A stretch of 64,000 nucleotides of DNA from Cyanoderma ruficeps. Lineage: Eukaryota; Chordata; Aves; Passeriformes; Timaliidae. The stretch spans positions 11,730,797 through 11,794,796 of the forward strand of contig VZDJ01007747.1 in the NCBI GenBank assembly GCA_008694505.1. The letters run 5' to 3'. Below, piece by piece: positions 1 to 11,499 of this stretch. The number at the start of each line of letters is the position of its first letter. The stretch's first letter is position 1. The translations under genes and the position numbers were made by a program. Under the pieces are notes generated by a model, which worked only from the letters and a program-made list of their open reading frames with translations, searched no databases and was not told the origin of the DNA.

Positions 1-1300
1 AAGGACTCATTTTTTGTAAATTTGGATAAGGGATTGACATTTGTAACTTAACTCCAGCACATGGCTCTTCATGTTTTCCTCCTACTTCTACAAGTATTCA
101 TATGTAAGGCAAAAGAATACATCAAAGTGACTCAAACAGCATAACAAGAGTCTGTCTGCAAAGTCCTGCGCCAGCTGGGACTCCTACATGGTTTAGATTA
201 GAGTCCAGAGAGTACTGAGGCTGGACCACCACAGGAGAAAGAGCATGGGGACACTGCAAGTGTTCCCATGCACAGTAATAGACAAACACCTGGGTCAAAT
301 TAATCTGGGCTTATCCACTGTGAAAATTCACAGGGTTTAATGGCTTTCCTTACCTGTGAAGGGGTGGTCTACTTACAGGAGTTCTGTACAGAGTCTGATG
401 CAGAGGGGCAGATTGCAGATTTTTGAGTGCTAAAGGTCAAAATCTATAGTAAGAGGCAAACAGGTGGGAGTTACCACACAACAAACAGAAAAATACGGCA
501 AATATATGAATTCCTCAGTTTTAATTAATTTTTTTTTAGTTTTGAAAAGCAACTGAGATGCTATTAAAAAAAGTTCCAAGAGAAAATGATATTTATTGGT
601 TATGAGGAAAAATAGCAAACTGCATTCCTGCTCAATGCTTCAGGATTATTTTAATCTAGAGAAAGATAATGGAACACGTGTGATGTTTGCATTTCTGTGG
701 AATTACTTTAAGGACTTTTCCCCTGTTTATCTCTTAGGCTACTCTATGCAGACATCTCATTACAAGAAATCTTTCCATTTTCTCAAAGTTTGCTTGCTCT
801 CTATCTTTCTTTCAGGTCAAAATATTGAGCAGAATTTTGCTGTACTTAAATCTTCAAGTAGGTCACAACAGAACCAGTGGAGAGGGGATATGGACCCACT
901 CATTTGTGAAAAGGAGCTTGGCTGTATCACATAGTTTTAAGAATATGCTTCAAATATATCATTAGTCCCATCAGCTGTCATACATACAACAAGAGAAAAT
1001 CAGCAGGTTTCCTGGCTCTAATGCTGCAGTTAAAATAGCTTTGGATTAGGGTTTGTTTGTTTGCTTTATCCACGCATTACTCTTTGATAACAATGCTGCA
1101 AACACAACTGTGCTTGTCTTCTATATGGAGATGGATGAACTGGCTTTCTTCGAAACAAGGCCAGGAATTCAACAAGATAACATGAGGGAAATCAGAAAGT
1201 AACTGGAATTTTTACAGGGCTTCTTCTACACTGTTAGTATCTCCTCAGGTTTTTGTACTGCTAGCTGGAGCAGCTTCCAGGCTTGGTGCTTACATTGCTG

Positions 1301-1319
1301 GAAGACCAGGGGGCATTCC
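1301..1319 (+). promoter_or_regulatory. CTCF-like motif (moderate match)
   Basis: The word GACCAGGGGGCAT contains the full ACCAGGGGGC core of the CTCF consensus (roughly CCASYAGRKGGCRS). The two bases before the core (AG instead of CC) and one downstream base deviate, so the match is moderate. CTCF is the zinc-finger protein that anchors chromatin loops in vertebrates, and orientation matters; this copy reads forward. A match of this quality is expected by chance occasionally in 64 kb, and binding is an inference only. Confidence 0.3.
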
Positions 1320-3751
1320 TGGCTCAGCTGGCTCCCCCAACAATATAAAATGTTTTAATGTGGCCCACCACAACTGATAGAAAGCTGTGTTGTCATGTAG
1401 TGTTACTGCTTTATCTGTAGTGATAAAGCGACAGTCTTTTTGCTGTAGGAAGCCAATTGCCATATCATTTTAGGTAAAGCAAAAGCCTTTCCAGAAAGTT
1501 TTAATGCCTATTAAATATTATATTGATTCTGGCATTGAAAGACCTATTTCTCTGTGAGTAATTAATACATAAGATTTGTTTCTTGCTTTTAGTTTTAAAT
1601 AAGCCCATCCATCAACCTATCAATACAAAAAGTAGAAATGATGCAAAGGGACAGAGCACTTCTGAAAACCAGTAATCTGCACTGTCAGTCTGGAGGTTAG
1701 GCAGAAATGGCTAAACAAATGTGCTATGCTGTGGAAGAATAAAGATATGTGGATTGTAAAACATTATAACTTAACAAATTCAAACTCCAACGGAATATTT
1801 AAATCTTTAATTGTATATAGAAACACATAACGGCCATAATGATTTATGAATGTATATTTGTCCAGGAACTGACTCCAAAGGAGAGCAGTAAAGGACCATA
1901 ATGCCATTGCTGGTGCATAGGAAATTTGTGAGGAAGCACAGTTTCATGATTCCTAGTCAGGGGAGAACATTTGGAAAGTCCCACAACCTGACAAGCACTG
2001 CAGACCAATATTAACTACTTGCACCATGGCAGCCAGTTGAGGTGATGTGGTGGCCCTCTGGGAAGAGAATGGAAGAGCTCTGCAGATGTATAGCTATAAA
2101 CATCAGTATGTTGGTTTTTTGCTTGATTTCTAGGCCTTGACCCTTTACAAAGTTACAAATAAAAATCCCAAAGGAATAGGATGAAGCAGACATGACAACA
2201 CTTTTGGAGAAAATAATCTGTAGTACCCAAAATAACATTAAGGAATATAATATATGGGTACAGCACATGAATAAAATATTACATTGTCCTGGAGTTCTTT
2301 TGTTTTTCTTACGAGATGTTGTTTTCCTAAATCATATGGGTGCTTCCAGAATACACAAGGCACAGACTATTAAAGGCAATGATGGTGTAATATTAATCCT
2401 TCTGGTACTTCTCCAGTGTTTCTGCTTGAGTCTACTTGCCTTGAGTTCACGCTGATGGGAGTCTAAGAGACATTGAGGAAGTGAAAGCTGCATCTCTCCC
2501 CATCAACAACTACCTGTGACACAGTGTGGCCTGACCCCTCAAGACAATGTCAGCAAACTGCTGCCCCAAAGGAAAGCATCTCACAGAAAGACAGTGCATT
2601 AACAAGCATGCTAATTGCTTTTTACATGGATAAGAAGGGCAAAATTGTAATTTAGATACCTACAAATTAATTGTTTACATTCTACCAAATATTTCTAACT
2701 ACAGTAAAATGTCTCTGCTAATTTAAGACCTCTTAAGATCTTAAGAAAGACACAATAATAAGAATACCAAGTTATCTGATGTGCAGTTTGAGGAAAATAA
2801 CATCAAGAATAAACATGCTGATTATTATGCCTAATTCCAAGTATATATTTTTGGAATTGATTTAACTTTTCTGGTTACCAGTTTATCTCTCTTGCTGTGG
2901 AGATCAATCTCTGCCATTTTTCTCCTTTTGTAGTTTATTTTTCCTTCTTTGTCCAGCATTATCAAACTATGACACAAATTCAGTTATGATGTTGTGATGC
3001 CAAAATTGTGGTCCTGGCAAAGTATATCATGCAGCATATCTAGGTAAGTGAATTAAAAAAGCATCTGAGCAGGTATCTGGTGTGTGTCACTGCTCATTCT
3101 TCCATAATAAACTATGTTCTCCTTCTCATTCATTTGTCAATCACAGTAACTAAAGATTATTATATGCTGTATGTACGTGACACCAGCAATTTGCAAAGTC
3201 TGTTGGCAAGAAAATCAGGTTAGAATGACAGAGTGAGAAATTAAGCAGAAGTCTGATGTAATTAGCTATAACAATCAGTGCTCTAATTTCTGATTTATTG
3301 TTTCCTGTTTTCCTGCTGCTCTCAGTCCATGCATACTGTATGTGCTTCATATAGGTCAAACAATTGTCTTATCAGTCCTGGCAAACCAAGAGGTCAGAGT
3401 TAACAATATTTATTTAAACATGCAGGATGCTTCCCACTGCAATTAGGAAATAACTATTACTAATAGATCTTTGGTGCTATTTCCTCATTTATAAGACTTT
3501 GTAAAGACATAAAGGCAATAGGGAATTCAGATTTAGATTTCTTTGTAAATATTTCTTGCAGACAGATTTACTTGACCAGTAGCATTTCAATTTGTTAAAC
3601 TGACCACACTGAATTAAACCAAATGACAATCTGACAACAGAATCTCAACATGAAATGTTTGCACATACAGATATCAATTCAATAACAATGGGCATGTGGC
3701 ACTATGTAATGTAAGATCTTTAAAAAAAAAAAAAGGGCTATCCAAGTCTTG

Positions 3752-3809
3752 GTGCCACTGAAATCAGGGTTTTGCTGCCGACTGTGATGGGATTATGACT
3801 TGGCCCTGT
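3752..3809. repeat. Decayed ancient interspersed repeat fragment (shared-word family, copy A)
   Basis: The stretch reads as GCCACTGAAATCAGGGTTTT, then a short TGCTGCCGACTGTGATGGGAT segment, then a TTGGCCCTG end. I recall from sauropsid genomes a repeated layout of 'TCCCATTGAAATCAATGGGGTTTTGCC', 'ACTGACTTCAATGGGA' and 'GGATTTGGCCCT', and this follows it word by word with scattered substitutions. Similar wording recurs near 9.4, 11.55, 27.87, 28.58, 35.45, 43.94, 51.42 and 61.4 kb in this window. The family name is not known to me. Being one of many decayed copies, it is probably tens of millions of years old. Confidence 0.5.
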
Positions 3810-4044
3810 AAATTTTTTCTGGATGCCTTTTTCACATTGTACAGAATTCAAGGTCTTTGGAGGAGCAATCCCTTTTCATAATCCAGGACTGAGCATAATT
3901 TACTCTTACACAGTTCTTGCGATTCCATTGGGAATTCACGTGACTTTTTGTTTTGATTGGAAATATGCATAATAAATTGTGCATCTAATGTATTTACTAT
4001 ATGTATTGAACTCTTTATCTAACAGATGCATTTTCATAAAAAGT

Positions 4045-5480
4045 GAGTCTAGGAGAGATCCTTAGAGGTCATGTAGTCTGGTCTCCAAAGTATTTCTAAA
4101 AATTAAATAGAACCAAAACATTCCTGACAGAAGCTGGCCTAGTCTATTCTTTAGAAATTCCAGGAACAGGAATCCCACGACCTACTCGTGTAATCTATTC
4201 CACTGTCTACTCCAGTACTCCTTCAGAAATATAATAGAAGGAAAGTTTTAACTAAATACTCTTGCTGCTGCAAATCAATCCAATTATTTTCCTTGCTAGA
4301 GTAGACGTGGGGAGCAATTTGTTCTTTGTAGTAATCTTCTACATAATTATGTCGCATTTCTCCTTAGTCTTTTTTCCCCTCAAAAATTATTAATTTTTAG
4401 GTCTTCTTACTTGAAATTCACATGTACCTGATGTCTGATCCTCTGTTTTGTTCTGTGCTGAGCCTTGTTCAGTTTTGACAAAGCAATTACAAATCTTGGC
4501 ACTGTATGTACAGCTCTTGCGTTTATATTTGCCATTGTGGTACTTTCTTTATTGAAGTGTTAAGACACCTGTGACTCATGTAATAAACTATAGCATCCAG
4601 ATCCTTTTCTGTAGGACCGCTTTCTGGGCAAGACATTTCTCAGGGAGTACTTGTAAAGCTGATTGTTCCTACTTAAATATTTTATTTGCCTTGATTGAAT
4701 TGCTATCTATTTATTATAGCTTCTTTCTCCCATTTGTCTTCCTTATTTTGAATTCTAACCTTGTCCTCAAAAATGCTTGCACTCCTCCCAGCTTGCTATC
4801 ATATAAGAATTTAATAAACTTATTGCCTGTTGTACTGCCCAGAGCATTAATGAAATGACTGCACAGTACCAGACTCCAGGCTGATTTCAGCAGAACTCTT
4901 GTTGATACTGCCTTTCAACATATTGTTTTCCCGTCTCTTCTACACCCTTGTTACAGAGTTGTAAGAAAAGAAGTTATTTTCCTGTTTGGTTGGGGTTTTT
5001 TCCAACGAGGTCAACATTTATTCAAAGCAGCATTGTCTGTTTAATAAGTGAAGACACAGTACATTATTTTTGGCTTTTATTTTCACTGGTTAATCTTTTA
5101 AGTACTTAGAAATAGATGCTTTGTTAGTTTTTCAACTGTCTGAAGTCAGGCTAGCTGATGCGGTTCCTTGGCTCTACTTTTCCCCACTTTTAGAAACAAG
5201 CAGTATTTTTCTCTTTTTCGTTTCGGTGCTCCAGAACCTTGACCTCTGCAGATTCTCTAATTTCTGATGATTCTAATGATTTCTAATGATTCTAAGTTTG
5301 GTTCCCCTTTAGATATCTTTGTGAAATCCTATGTAACTTACTGAGGACTGAAGTTTAACCTAATTGCTTTCAATGCTAATCACACAATTTGTAATCTCAG
5401 ATCACTATTTTTTTTATGAACCATGAAACAAAGAGTACTAAATATTTTGTCCATCTTGGCATTATCTAGCAGTTTTAATG
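4045..5480 (-). mobile_element. Decayed CR1-type LINE, antisense, truncated at its 5' end
   Basis: CR1 is a non-LTR retrotransposon that encodes a reverse transcriptase and endonuclease and inserts 5'-truncated copies; it dominates bird and reptile repeats. The plus strand here reads the element backwards, beginning with the region next to the CR1 3' end (AGAGGTCATGTAGTCTGG at about 4065-4082). It then runs through CTATTCCACTGTCTACTCCAG, GACTCATGTAATAAACTATAG, CCAGATCCTTTTCTGTAG, GCTGATTGTTCCTACTTAAA, the GCACTCCTCCCAGCTTGCTATCAT block (about 4777-4802), and CATTAATGAAATGACTGCACAG. These follow the antisense CR1 consensus in the right order. Similarity becomes patchier after about 4870, but the blocks near 5145-5215 (GAAGTCAGGCTAGCTGATG, CTTTTCCCCACTTTTAGAAA) and near 5418-5475 continue in order. 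Stops and indels interrupt every frame, so it is long dead. The terminal 8-bp repeats are not recognisable. It is an old amniote-type copy, not a young avian one. Confidence 0.82.
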
Positions 5481-5489
5481 GTACAGTTG

Positions 5490-6300
5490 GCTTTTCATCT
5501 CTGTTGACTGCCAGGATAATTTATTGCTTAGAAAATTTATTTTTGAAGAGAGGATCCACCTGTTCAGAGCCTCTGGGCAACATCCATCAGTGAGGGCCTG
5601 TTCTGAAGTTATCTGTCCAAGGCCCAGGGCAGTGCTGGAAAGGAGTTATGACTGCAGCATATAACAGCAGCAAATTTAGGATACAGATAATATGAAGGAA
5701 TTAGATTCTATGAGGTCCTATAAGATTCAGTGAAATCTGCCTATAGAGTTGTTACATTGCCAAAGGGTGCATGAGAATGGAGGGAAAAGGAGAGATGAAG
5801 GGGAAAAACATAAATGTGAAAAATGCTAGCTATTTAGATTGCTTATATTATTTTCAGGAAATGTCACAAAATCCCTTCCCATTTTCCAAAGTGTGGAGTT
5901 TGTGTCAGGAAACTTTTGCTTTCAGGATGAATACCTGGGCAGTTGTGTTTGGTAGATTGCAGCACTTGTTCATGAAATTTCTATAAATTCCTTGAATGAT
6001 GGGGTCTGGATGCCCATCCCCATCCCTGGGCTGAGATGTGAGCACTGGCAATGGCCCCAGCCTCAGACTGTTCAGGACACCCACACCAGGAAAGAGGGAA
6101 CTGTTGTGTCTTCCAGTCTGTACTGTGAAGAAGGCAAGGCTCCAAAGCATGGGAGGCTCACACTTTAGACAGACATATAATGGCAAACTTAAGCAGGGCT
6201 TTAGCTTCTTTTTTTGCCTATTCCAATGGGCACTGTTTTGAAGCATTTTTGTTTGCTTCTGAAGTTTCTACTTGTTTCTGATTTACTCTTAGTACTTAGA
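5490..6300. other. Unique non-coding sequence between CR1 and MIR-like remnants
   Basis: Nothing recognisable as a gene or repeat family. Open frames on both strands around 5905-6246 overlap each other antisense and have no recognisable domain, so I treat them as chance. A short tandem of ATTCTATGAGGTCCTATAAGA type near 5703-5730 is faintly reminiscent of the CR1 3'-terminal octamers, but is too short to call. Confidence 0.6.
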
Positions 6301-6315
6301 AGGATTATGATTTTG

Positions 6316-6440
6316 GAAATTTTACTTAGCATTTATTTTTCTTGCATATCAAAGCACTTTATAAACAGGAAGAGCCTAATTCATTGCTATTCACACATCA
6401 AAGTTTGGGTAGACAGCACAACTGGAACTTAGTTCTCAAA
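6316..6440 (-). mobile_element. MIR-like SINE remnant (antisense)
   Basis: MIR elements are tRNA-derived SINEs once mobilised by L2-type LINEs and are shared across amniotes. The plus strand here reads ACTTAGCATTTATTTTTCTT, then ATCAAAGCACTTTATAAACA, then a decayed inner part ending GACAGCACAACTGGAACTTAG. This parallels the antisense MIR layout of 'catttatatagcgctt', 'tctcaaagcactttacaaa', 'cacacagcaggtcagtggcagagctggaac'. The 'AAAGCACTTTA.AAA' block is the most diagnostic part. The Pol III promoter boxes are not intact. It sits 0.8 kb beyond the CR1 remnant, with no target-site duplication that I can see. Confidence 0.5.
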
Positions 6441-9350
6441 TGTGTGTGTGTGAAGGTACTGTAGGAAAATATCACTGTGTTTACTTTGCTGGCTATCATT
6501 CAAGGATACAAGAAAATATCTCAAAAGTTCTTGGGATCACAAAATAAACCAGTGTAAGAGCCAATTAACTGCTGAAAAATTTGCATTTCTTGCATTTCCA
6601 AATTAACATCTTCACCAAATGTTCATCTAGCATCAACCATTATAGTTTCCCACAAGTCAATTTATACCTCCTTACCGCAGATGAAGGTAGCTGTAGGATA
6701 TCATAAAAACAAAAGACACACCGATTAAAAGTTTGCCTAGATTACTAATACTAAATTATAGTTTAATTTTTTTACGATTTCAGGAAAATGCGAACCAAAC
6801 AGCATTATAATAAGCAACCATCCTAGTATTTGTATCCACCAGATTTCAGTGGACTAGTTTTTCCAATTTTTTCCCCTCAAAGTAATTCATCTTACTTATT
6901 TGCTGCCAGATATTGATGCTAATTTTCTTTGTCAGTTAATTTGAGGGTAGAAAATATAACTTGGGCTCAGTCCTCCTTGTTTGATAATTTAATACCAATA
7001 TTATTTAGGTTATTAGTTTTACTGGTAAATCAAGAAGCAAGTTGCCGGAATACAGCTGTTACCCCAGGGCAGGAACTTTCTGCCGGCTGTCACCTTCTGA
7101 CAGTTTGGGCTGTTAATTACCTCCAACAGTTGGAGCACAAGCACCTCTGTGTCTGCCAGCTGGCAGCCTCTGCCTCACACTGGCAGCCTGAGATTTAAAA
7201 CCTGTAACAAAAGGCTGTTATGTAAACAGTTTAGTGTATAATACACAATGGCAGCAGTAGACCCACACTGGAAATCAAAGGTACTCTCTGCATTCATGAG
7301 TAGTTAGGGCTGGAAAGGATGCAAGATCCTGCTTGCCTCTTTCCACCAGTCAGAAGACAAAACATAAAGTCCAAAGTGAAACAGCCTGAGCTGAGGCTTC
7401 TCAGACTCTGCACACTGGGATCTAAGTGTCTGAATTGTTGCGGTACTGTTGAACTATACCAATTACTTTGACATGTGAGAATAAAAGACTTTAATTGCCT
7501 GGTGACACACCAGTCACCAGCCCAGAGAAACTGCAAAAATCATCTCTGAGGTTTCCTTCTCAGAAAACAAATGCAGACTTCGCAAGTGCATTCTCAGGTC
7601 GTCTCATTTAAGGACTCATTCCCTGAAGTGGCACAGACGTCCCCTGGAGCTTTAGCTGGTCTGTATCTGGGAAAGAGCTCATGATTGCACTTCTGAGGGA
7701 GCAGTGTCACCATGCTGTATATAAAACTTGAGCTGCTCAGAAGTGTGAGAAGCAGGTTCCTTTTTCCAATTTCATGAAAGAATCTCTTTATAGTTACAAT
7801 TTCTCAAAGTGTGCAGCTAAAGCAGTGCTGGAGCCAGGCAATAGGACATCCCCAAAATGTGGCTTCCAGTTTGGCCTCTGGAAGTTATTTCATGCCTTGT
7901 CAGTAATTTAATTTTAGAAAACAGAACCACCCTAAGCAGGAGGAAGGTACCCAAACCCTTTGCTGTCTTCAGCTGTGTGGTTAGAGCACTTACAGAGGGG
8001 GCACAACTGCATTGTTATCCATCCCAAACCTGAGAAGGTTCAAGCCCCCATCTCATTTGTCTGGAGAGCAGCCTGATAATTTCCAGGAGAGCTTTGGCCA
8101 CCAGAGATCTAGAATTGCAGGGCTGATGATATCAAACAAGAGCAAGAAGGAGCCCAGGTATGGACCAGGATGAAGTGTTCTGGATCATATCCTTATTCTC
8201 TGTAATGTTCAAGTATTTTATGGGCTGGCTGCTTGGTGCAGTAAGCACAGTGTTTCTGTAAGAGAAATTTGTGGAGTTTTAAAGTCCTGAGATAACAACA
8301 AAATCACAACTTATCTCTCAATTTCTAATTGGATGCATATAAATTTGAATTCAATAAATGTTTGTAAGGAATATTCCCTATATTAGGTTTGCATATCCAG
8401 TATAAGGGTGTTCAGACATCTGCTGTTCTTCTATCATGCTTAGGTAAAGGCCCTTAATGCTGATGGTAAGCAAAATCTTCTTGGGGCCTTTGAATGGTAT
8501 CATCAGAGCAGAAGAAATAATGCTTTAAGGATTAAGTGCAGCAGTAAGCTTTGTTTTCAGGATTTGAAATAAGTGAAAAAGAGACCTCTAACAAAATTAT
8601 TTCAGTGGAATTTTTTTATAAAGCATTCTTTTTCTCTCTCTCTCTTACTAGGTTTTGCTCAGAGTCAAAATAAATCAATCATACTTTGATTTAAATATTG
8701 TATCTTACATGGAAATGAAATTTCACATCAGTGGTACACTTTCTGTACATGTCACAATGTTGTTTATTAAATTTATTCTAAGAAATACTGCAGTTTATGT
8801 CCTTTGAAATGACTCCTAGAGAGAAGGAACAATTCTCAGAGAAAAAAGTTACTGTAAATCAGCAATTTGTGCAGTAGAAGCTAGCCTGTATGTAGATGCA
8901 GTTCTCAGTATTTTCAAATATTTCACCTACCTCATCTCTTAGACAGACTCGAGTATAGAATTTGCTTTTCAATAGATTTCTGATCAGGCACAGAAACACT
9001 TTACCTCCTCCATCCCTTGCAGACAAAAGGGAAGTTGGAACCAGCATAAAGCTGTTTAGTAAAAAAGGAGGGTAATTATCAGCTTATCAAAAATTAGCAA
9101 TAGCAGCCCAAGTGCCACCCATCTGGTCTGCTGATATCCAAATAAGTCTGAGCCTCCCAGGCCAGAGGTGCCCACAAAATTTTCAGTAAGAAAATGTCTG
9201 GGAATGGCTTTTATACCACTATGGAGCATGCAATTTCATTCCAATACTTGCAATTTGTGTGTTCCTGACAGTTATTTCAAAGCTACAGGCTGAATGAGGT
9301 TTAATCTCACAATATCCATTTAGAGCAAATGGTTGAGGTAGGATGTACCA
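6441..9350. other. AT-rich non-coding sequence, no gene seen
   Basis: The stretch holds short TG runs (about 6439-6452), a CT run (about 8634-8646), an E-box palindrome near 7153 and a slightly GC-richer part at 7040-7190. None of the short open frames shows a recognisable protein. No structured RNA gene is evident. Confidence 0.65.
7153..7166. promoter_or_regulatory. Perfect 14-bp palindrome centred on an E-box
   Basis: CTGCCAGCTGGCAG is its own reverse complement. The centre CAGCTG is an E-box, the class of site bound by basic helix-loop-helix dimers. The flanking TGCC/GGCA arms resemble NFI half-sites (TGGC/GCCA). A further TGGCAG copy follows at about 7180. Function is an inference from motif shape only. 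Confidence 0.35.
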
Positions 9351-9360
9351 AATTGTGATT

Positions 9361-9430
9361 TTGACTACAATGGAACTTCCCTATATTTACACCAGTACAA
9401 AGAGAAGCAAAGTTTGACCCAGTGACTTCA
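9361..9430. repeat. Decayed ancient interspersed repeat fragment (copy B)
   Basis: The words GACTACAATGGAACTTCCC, TATTTACACCAGTACAAAGA and GTTTGACCCAGTGACTTC follow one another here. They parallel the remembered arrangement 'ATTGACTTCAATGGAGTTACTCC', 'GATTTACACCAGTGTAAGTGAGA', 'AATCTGGCCCA'. The reverse complement of the middle word recurs near 35474 (GATGTAAATC), which supports a shared origin. No protein is encoded. Confidence 0.45.
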
Positions 9431-10463
9431 CACAGACGTAACACTGGGAGGATTCCTAAAATGTGTATGCATTCTGAAATTTGAAATTTTATGTAAAAGG
9501 AAAAGTAATTTTAAATCTTTTTTGCATGATTTATATGTATGAAATATTACTTGTACATTCTCTTTACATTGCTATTGAAGGATGCTTTGAAAACAATGCA
9601 CAGAAATGAAACCAATTGCCAATGTGAAGAAAGCCTGCCTTCGACCTGGCAGAGCTAAAGAAATGTCCATTTCTTTGCATTCTCCTCTCTAAAGTAGTGG
9701 CAAACCTTTCAACAGTTCCCATTCCTGCAGGCAATTCTCCTCTCACGGTTAACTGCTTCACTGCTGGCCAGCAGTCACATCTGCCCTGTGTTGCCATATC
9801 ACATTGGTGCTCCCTTGAAGCTGGGGAATTGCCAGCAAGGGATACCTGGTATCTATCAACAGCAGACAAGCTATCAGACTGACTGGAGCAAAGCCATTAA
9901 AAGTTATATTACAAAAACTTTCTATGGTTTTCAAAGACCTGAAGCGCCCTGGCAGTAGTGCATCTCTTTTTCATTTAGATAGACTTGTATTTTATTTAGC
10001 AGTAAGAATAGAAAATATAAAAATATGTCAGCATGACTCTTCTGGTTATATTTGAAAATATTATTTTAAATATTTTCTATGAAGTATATTTTTCAGCAAG
10101 TCTCTTGTCTTCTATCCCTTTTATTTGTAATAATAATTTAAATAGAATTTCTTTTGCCTAAAGATTTTCATATTCCACTATCCTTTTCAAAATATATTTG
10201 ATTTGGTTACGGCTAGAATGTTTACACGAGAAAACCTTTACTGTTACTTGGGCTGTTTCATTTGAAAAATTCAGATTATTTTATAATTCTTTTTTTTCTT
10301 TTCCCTAAAATAAGCAGACATCTTGGTCTATTTCATAGATACAGAGCTGAGTTTTTAAGTTGTTCTGATATTTGAGGTCTTTCAATTGGTTAAAATGTCA
10401 AGATTCCCGTTTTCATTCACATAATATATTTTTCTTTGTGGGTTGTTTTTCTTACTGATGGCA

Positions 10464-10482
10464 CCCACCCCTCCCCCATCCC
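10464..10482 (-). other. G-quadruplex candidate on the minus strand
   Basis: The plus strand reads CCCACCCCTCCCCCATCCC: four C-runs of at least three separated by one- or two-base spacers. On the minus strand this is a canonical G-quadruplex pattern with very short loops, the most stable class. The same C-rich string also fits KLF/SP and MAZ zinc-finger sites. It stands out because several hundred bases on its left are AT-rich. Folding in the cell is not shown. Confidence 0.55.
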
Positions 10483-10910
10483 TTCTTTTTTCCCCCGGTG
10501 TTCCTGTCAGGTGGATCTTTCAACAGGCATTATACATTTGCTATATTCCTGTTTCACACTGACCACTGCATATAGCTAATTTTCTGCCTGAGAGTGATCC
10601 TGCCTAACTCAATTGCTTAGCCCTGCTAATGATGCAGAATTGTGAGTGCAGGAAGCCCGTGTGTTCTTGGGCACTCAGTGTCCAAGATTCAACATAAGCT
10701 GCTCAACAGCCCTGCAGTGTGAATGAGCCCGGTGGTCTGATGATCCTGCCTGATGAAGACAAAAAATTCTATACTTGAGGTCGGAGGAAATGTGGCCTGC
10801 AGGACAGGGATACTTTCTATCGCCCCTTTTTATTTTTAATGCGATTTCCAGTACCATAGAGCAGAGGGAAATGGAGGAGGGAGAAGTTCAGGAGGAAGAG
10901 GCATTGCTCA

Positions 10911-10976
10911 GGCTTTCTTTGATCTGCTCCAGTTGAAGCTTTTCTGACCCAGGCAGACAGATCAAAGAAAGAAGCC
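10911..10976. promoter_or_regulatory. Inverted repeat carrying two TCF/LEF-type sites
   Basis: CTTTCTTTGATCTG (10913-10926) and CAGATCAAAGAAAG (10958-10971) are exact reverse complements, giving a 14-bp perfect stem with a 31-nt loop. With a three-base bulge, two further G-C pairs extend it to 10911-10976. Each arm contains AGATCAAAG/CTTTGATCT, the consensus site of TCF/LEF factors that act in Wnt signalling. Two readings are possible: a pair of opposed TCF/LEF sites in an enhancer, or a transcribed hairpin of about 66 nt, which is in the pre-miRNA size range. I know of no microRNA with this sequence. Confidence 0.4.
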
Positions 10977-11499
10977 AGAATACAGAGCACTTGAGACATT
11001 TCATGACTGTAGGAAATACTGCCCCAAAAGTGCTTCTTTTTTAGTTTGAAAATATGCTTGCCTTACATATAAACTGTTGTGGCACTTATTACTAAAACCA
11101 GATGATCACAAACTATTGATTATTTTATATACCTCTGTCAGGAAGGCATTAGCTATATAGTGCTTCAGATAAAAAACCTGTGACTGGTACATGAACACTG
11201 CAATAAAACTAACAGAAACAAATGATAACAAATTGCGCATCTATTTTATTTCTTAATATGTCTTTGCTTAAAGAGATTCCAATTTCAAATGTTCAGCAAT
11301 CCAGTGATTGGTACAAGACTTTCTTTGAACATCGGTAAACTTTAGCTGTCAATAATTTAGTGAGAGGGAGCTAACAACTGCTGTATTACCATCTTCAGTC
11401 TGTGGTATTGAGTAGCCTTTACAAAGTAGAGAGGTATCACCGAATAAGGAGTAAATCCTGCTTTCAGTATAAGCTATGTGCTGCGTGCTTTATAGCCAT

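Larger units (their letters stand above)
1..4040. other. AT-rich non-coding sequence, no gene seen
   Basis: All six frames are broken by frequent stops and no protein domain is recognisable in the short open frames (the longest is 112 codons, at 596-934, with no family resemblance). The stretch is CpG-poor and has short A/T runs, including 13 A's near 3722-3734. A CTCF-like word near 1303 and a decayed repeat fragment near 3754 are listed separately. I see no splice-site-flanked exon, RNA gene or young transposon. It could be intergenic or intronic; the sequence alone does not decide. Confidence 0.75.
9431..11499. other. Non-coding sequence; very AT-rich 9.95-10.45 kb, GC-richer 10.64-10.99 kb
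   Basis: No gene is seen. The AT-rich stretch 9950-10450 gives way abruptly to a C-rich block (10464-10482) and then to a GC-richer patch at about 10640-10990, which contains the hairpin with TCF/LEF-type words listed separately. Overlapping open frames at 9564-9882 lie antisense to each other and encode nothing recognisable. Confidence 0.6.

Noticed and set aside
4571..4858. 95-codon plus-strand open frame as a gene
   Set aside because: It lies inside the antisense CR1 remnant; the sequence is explained by the transposon.
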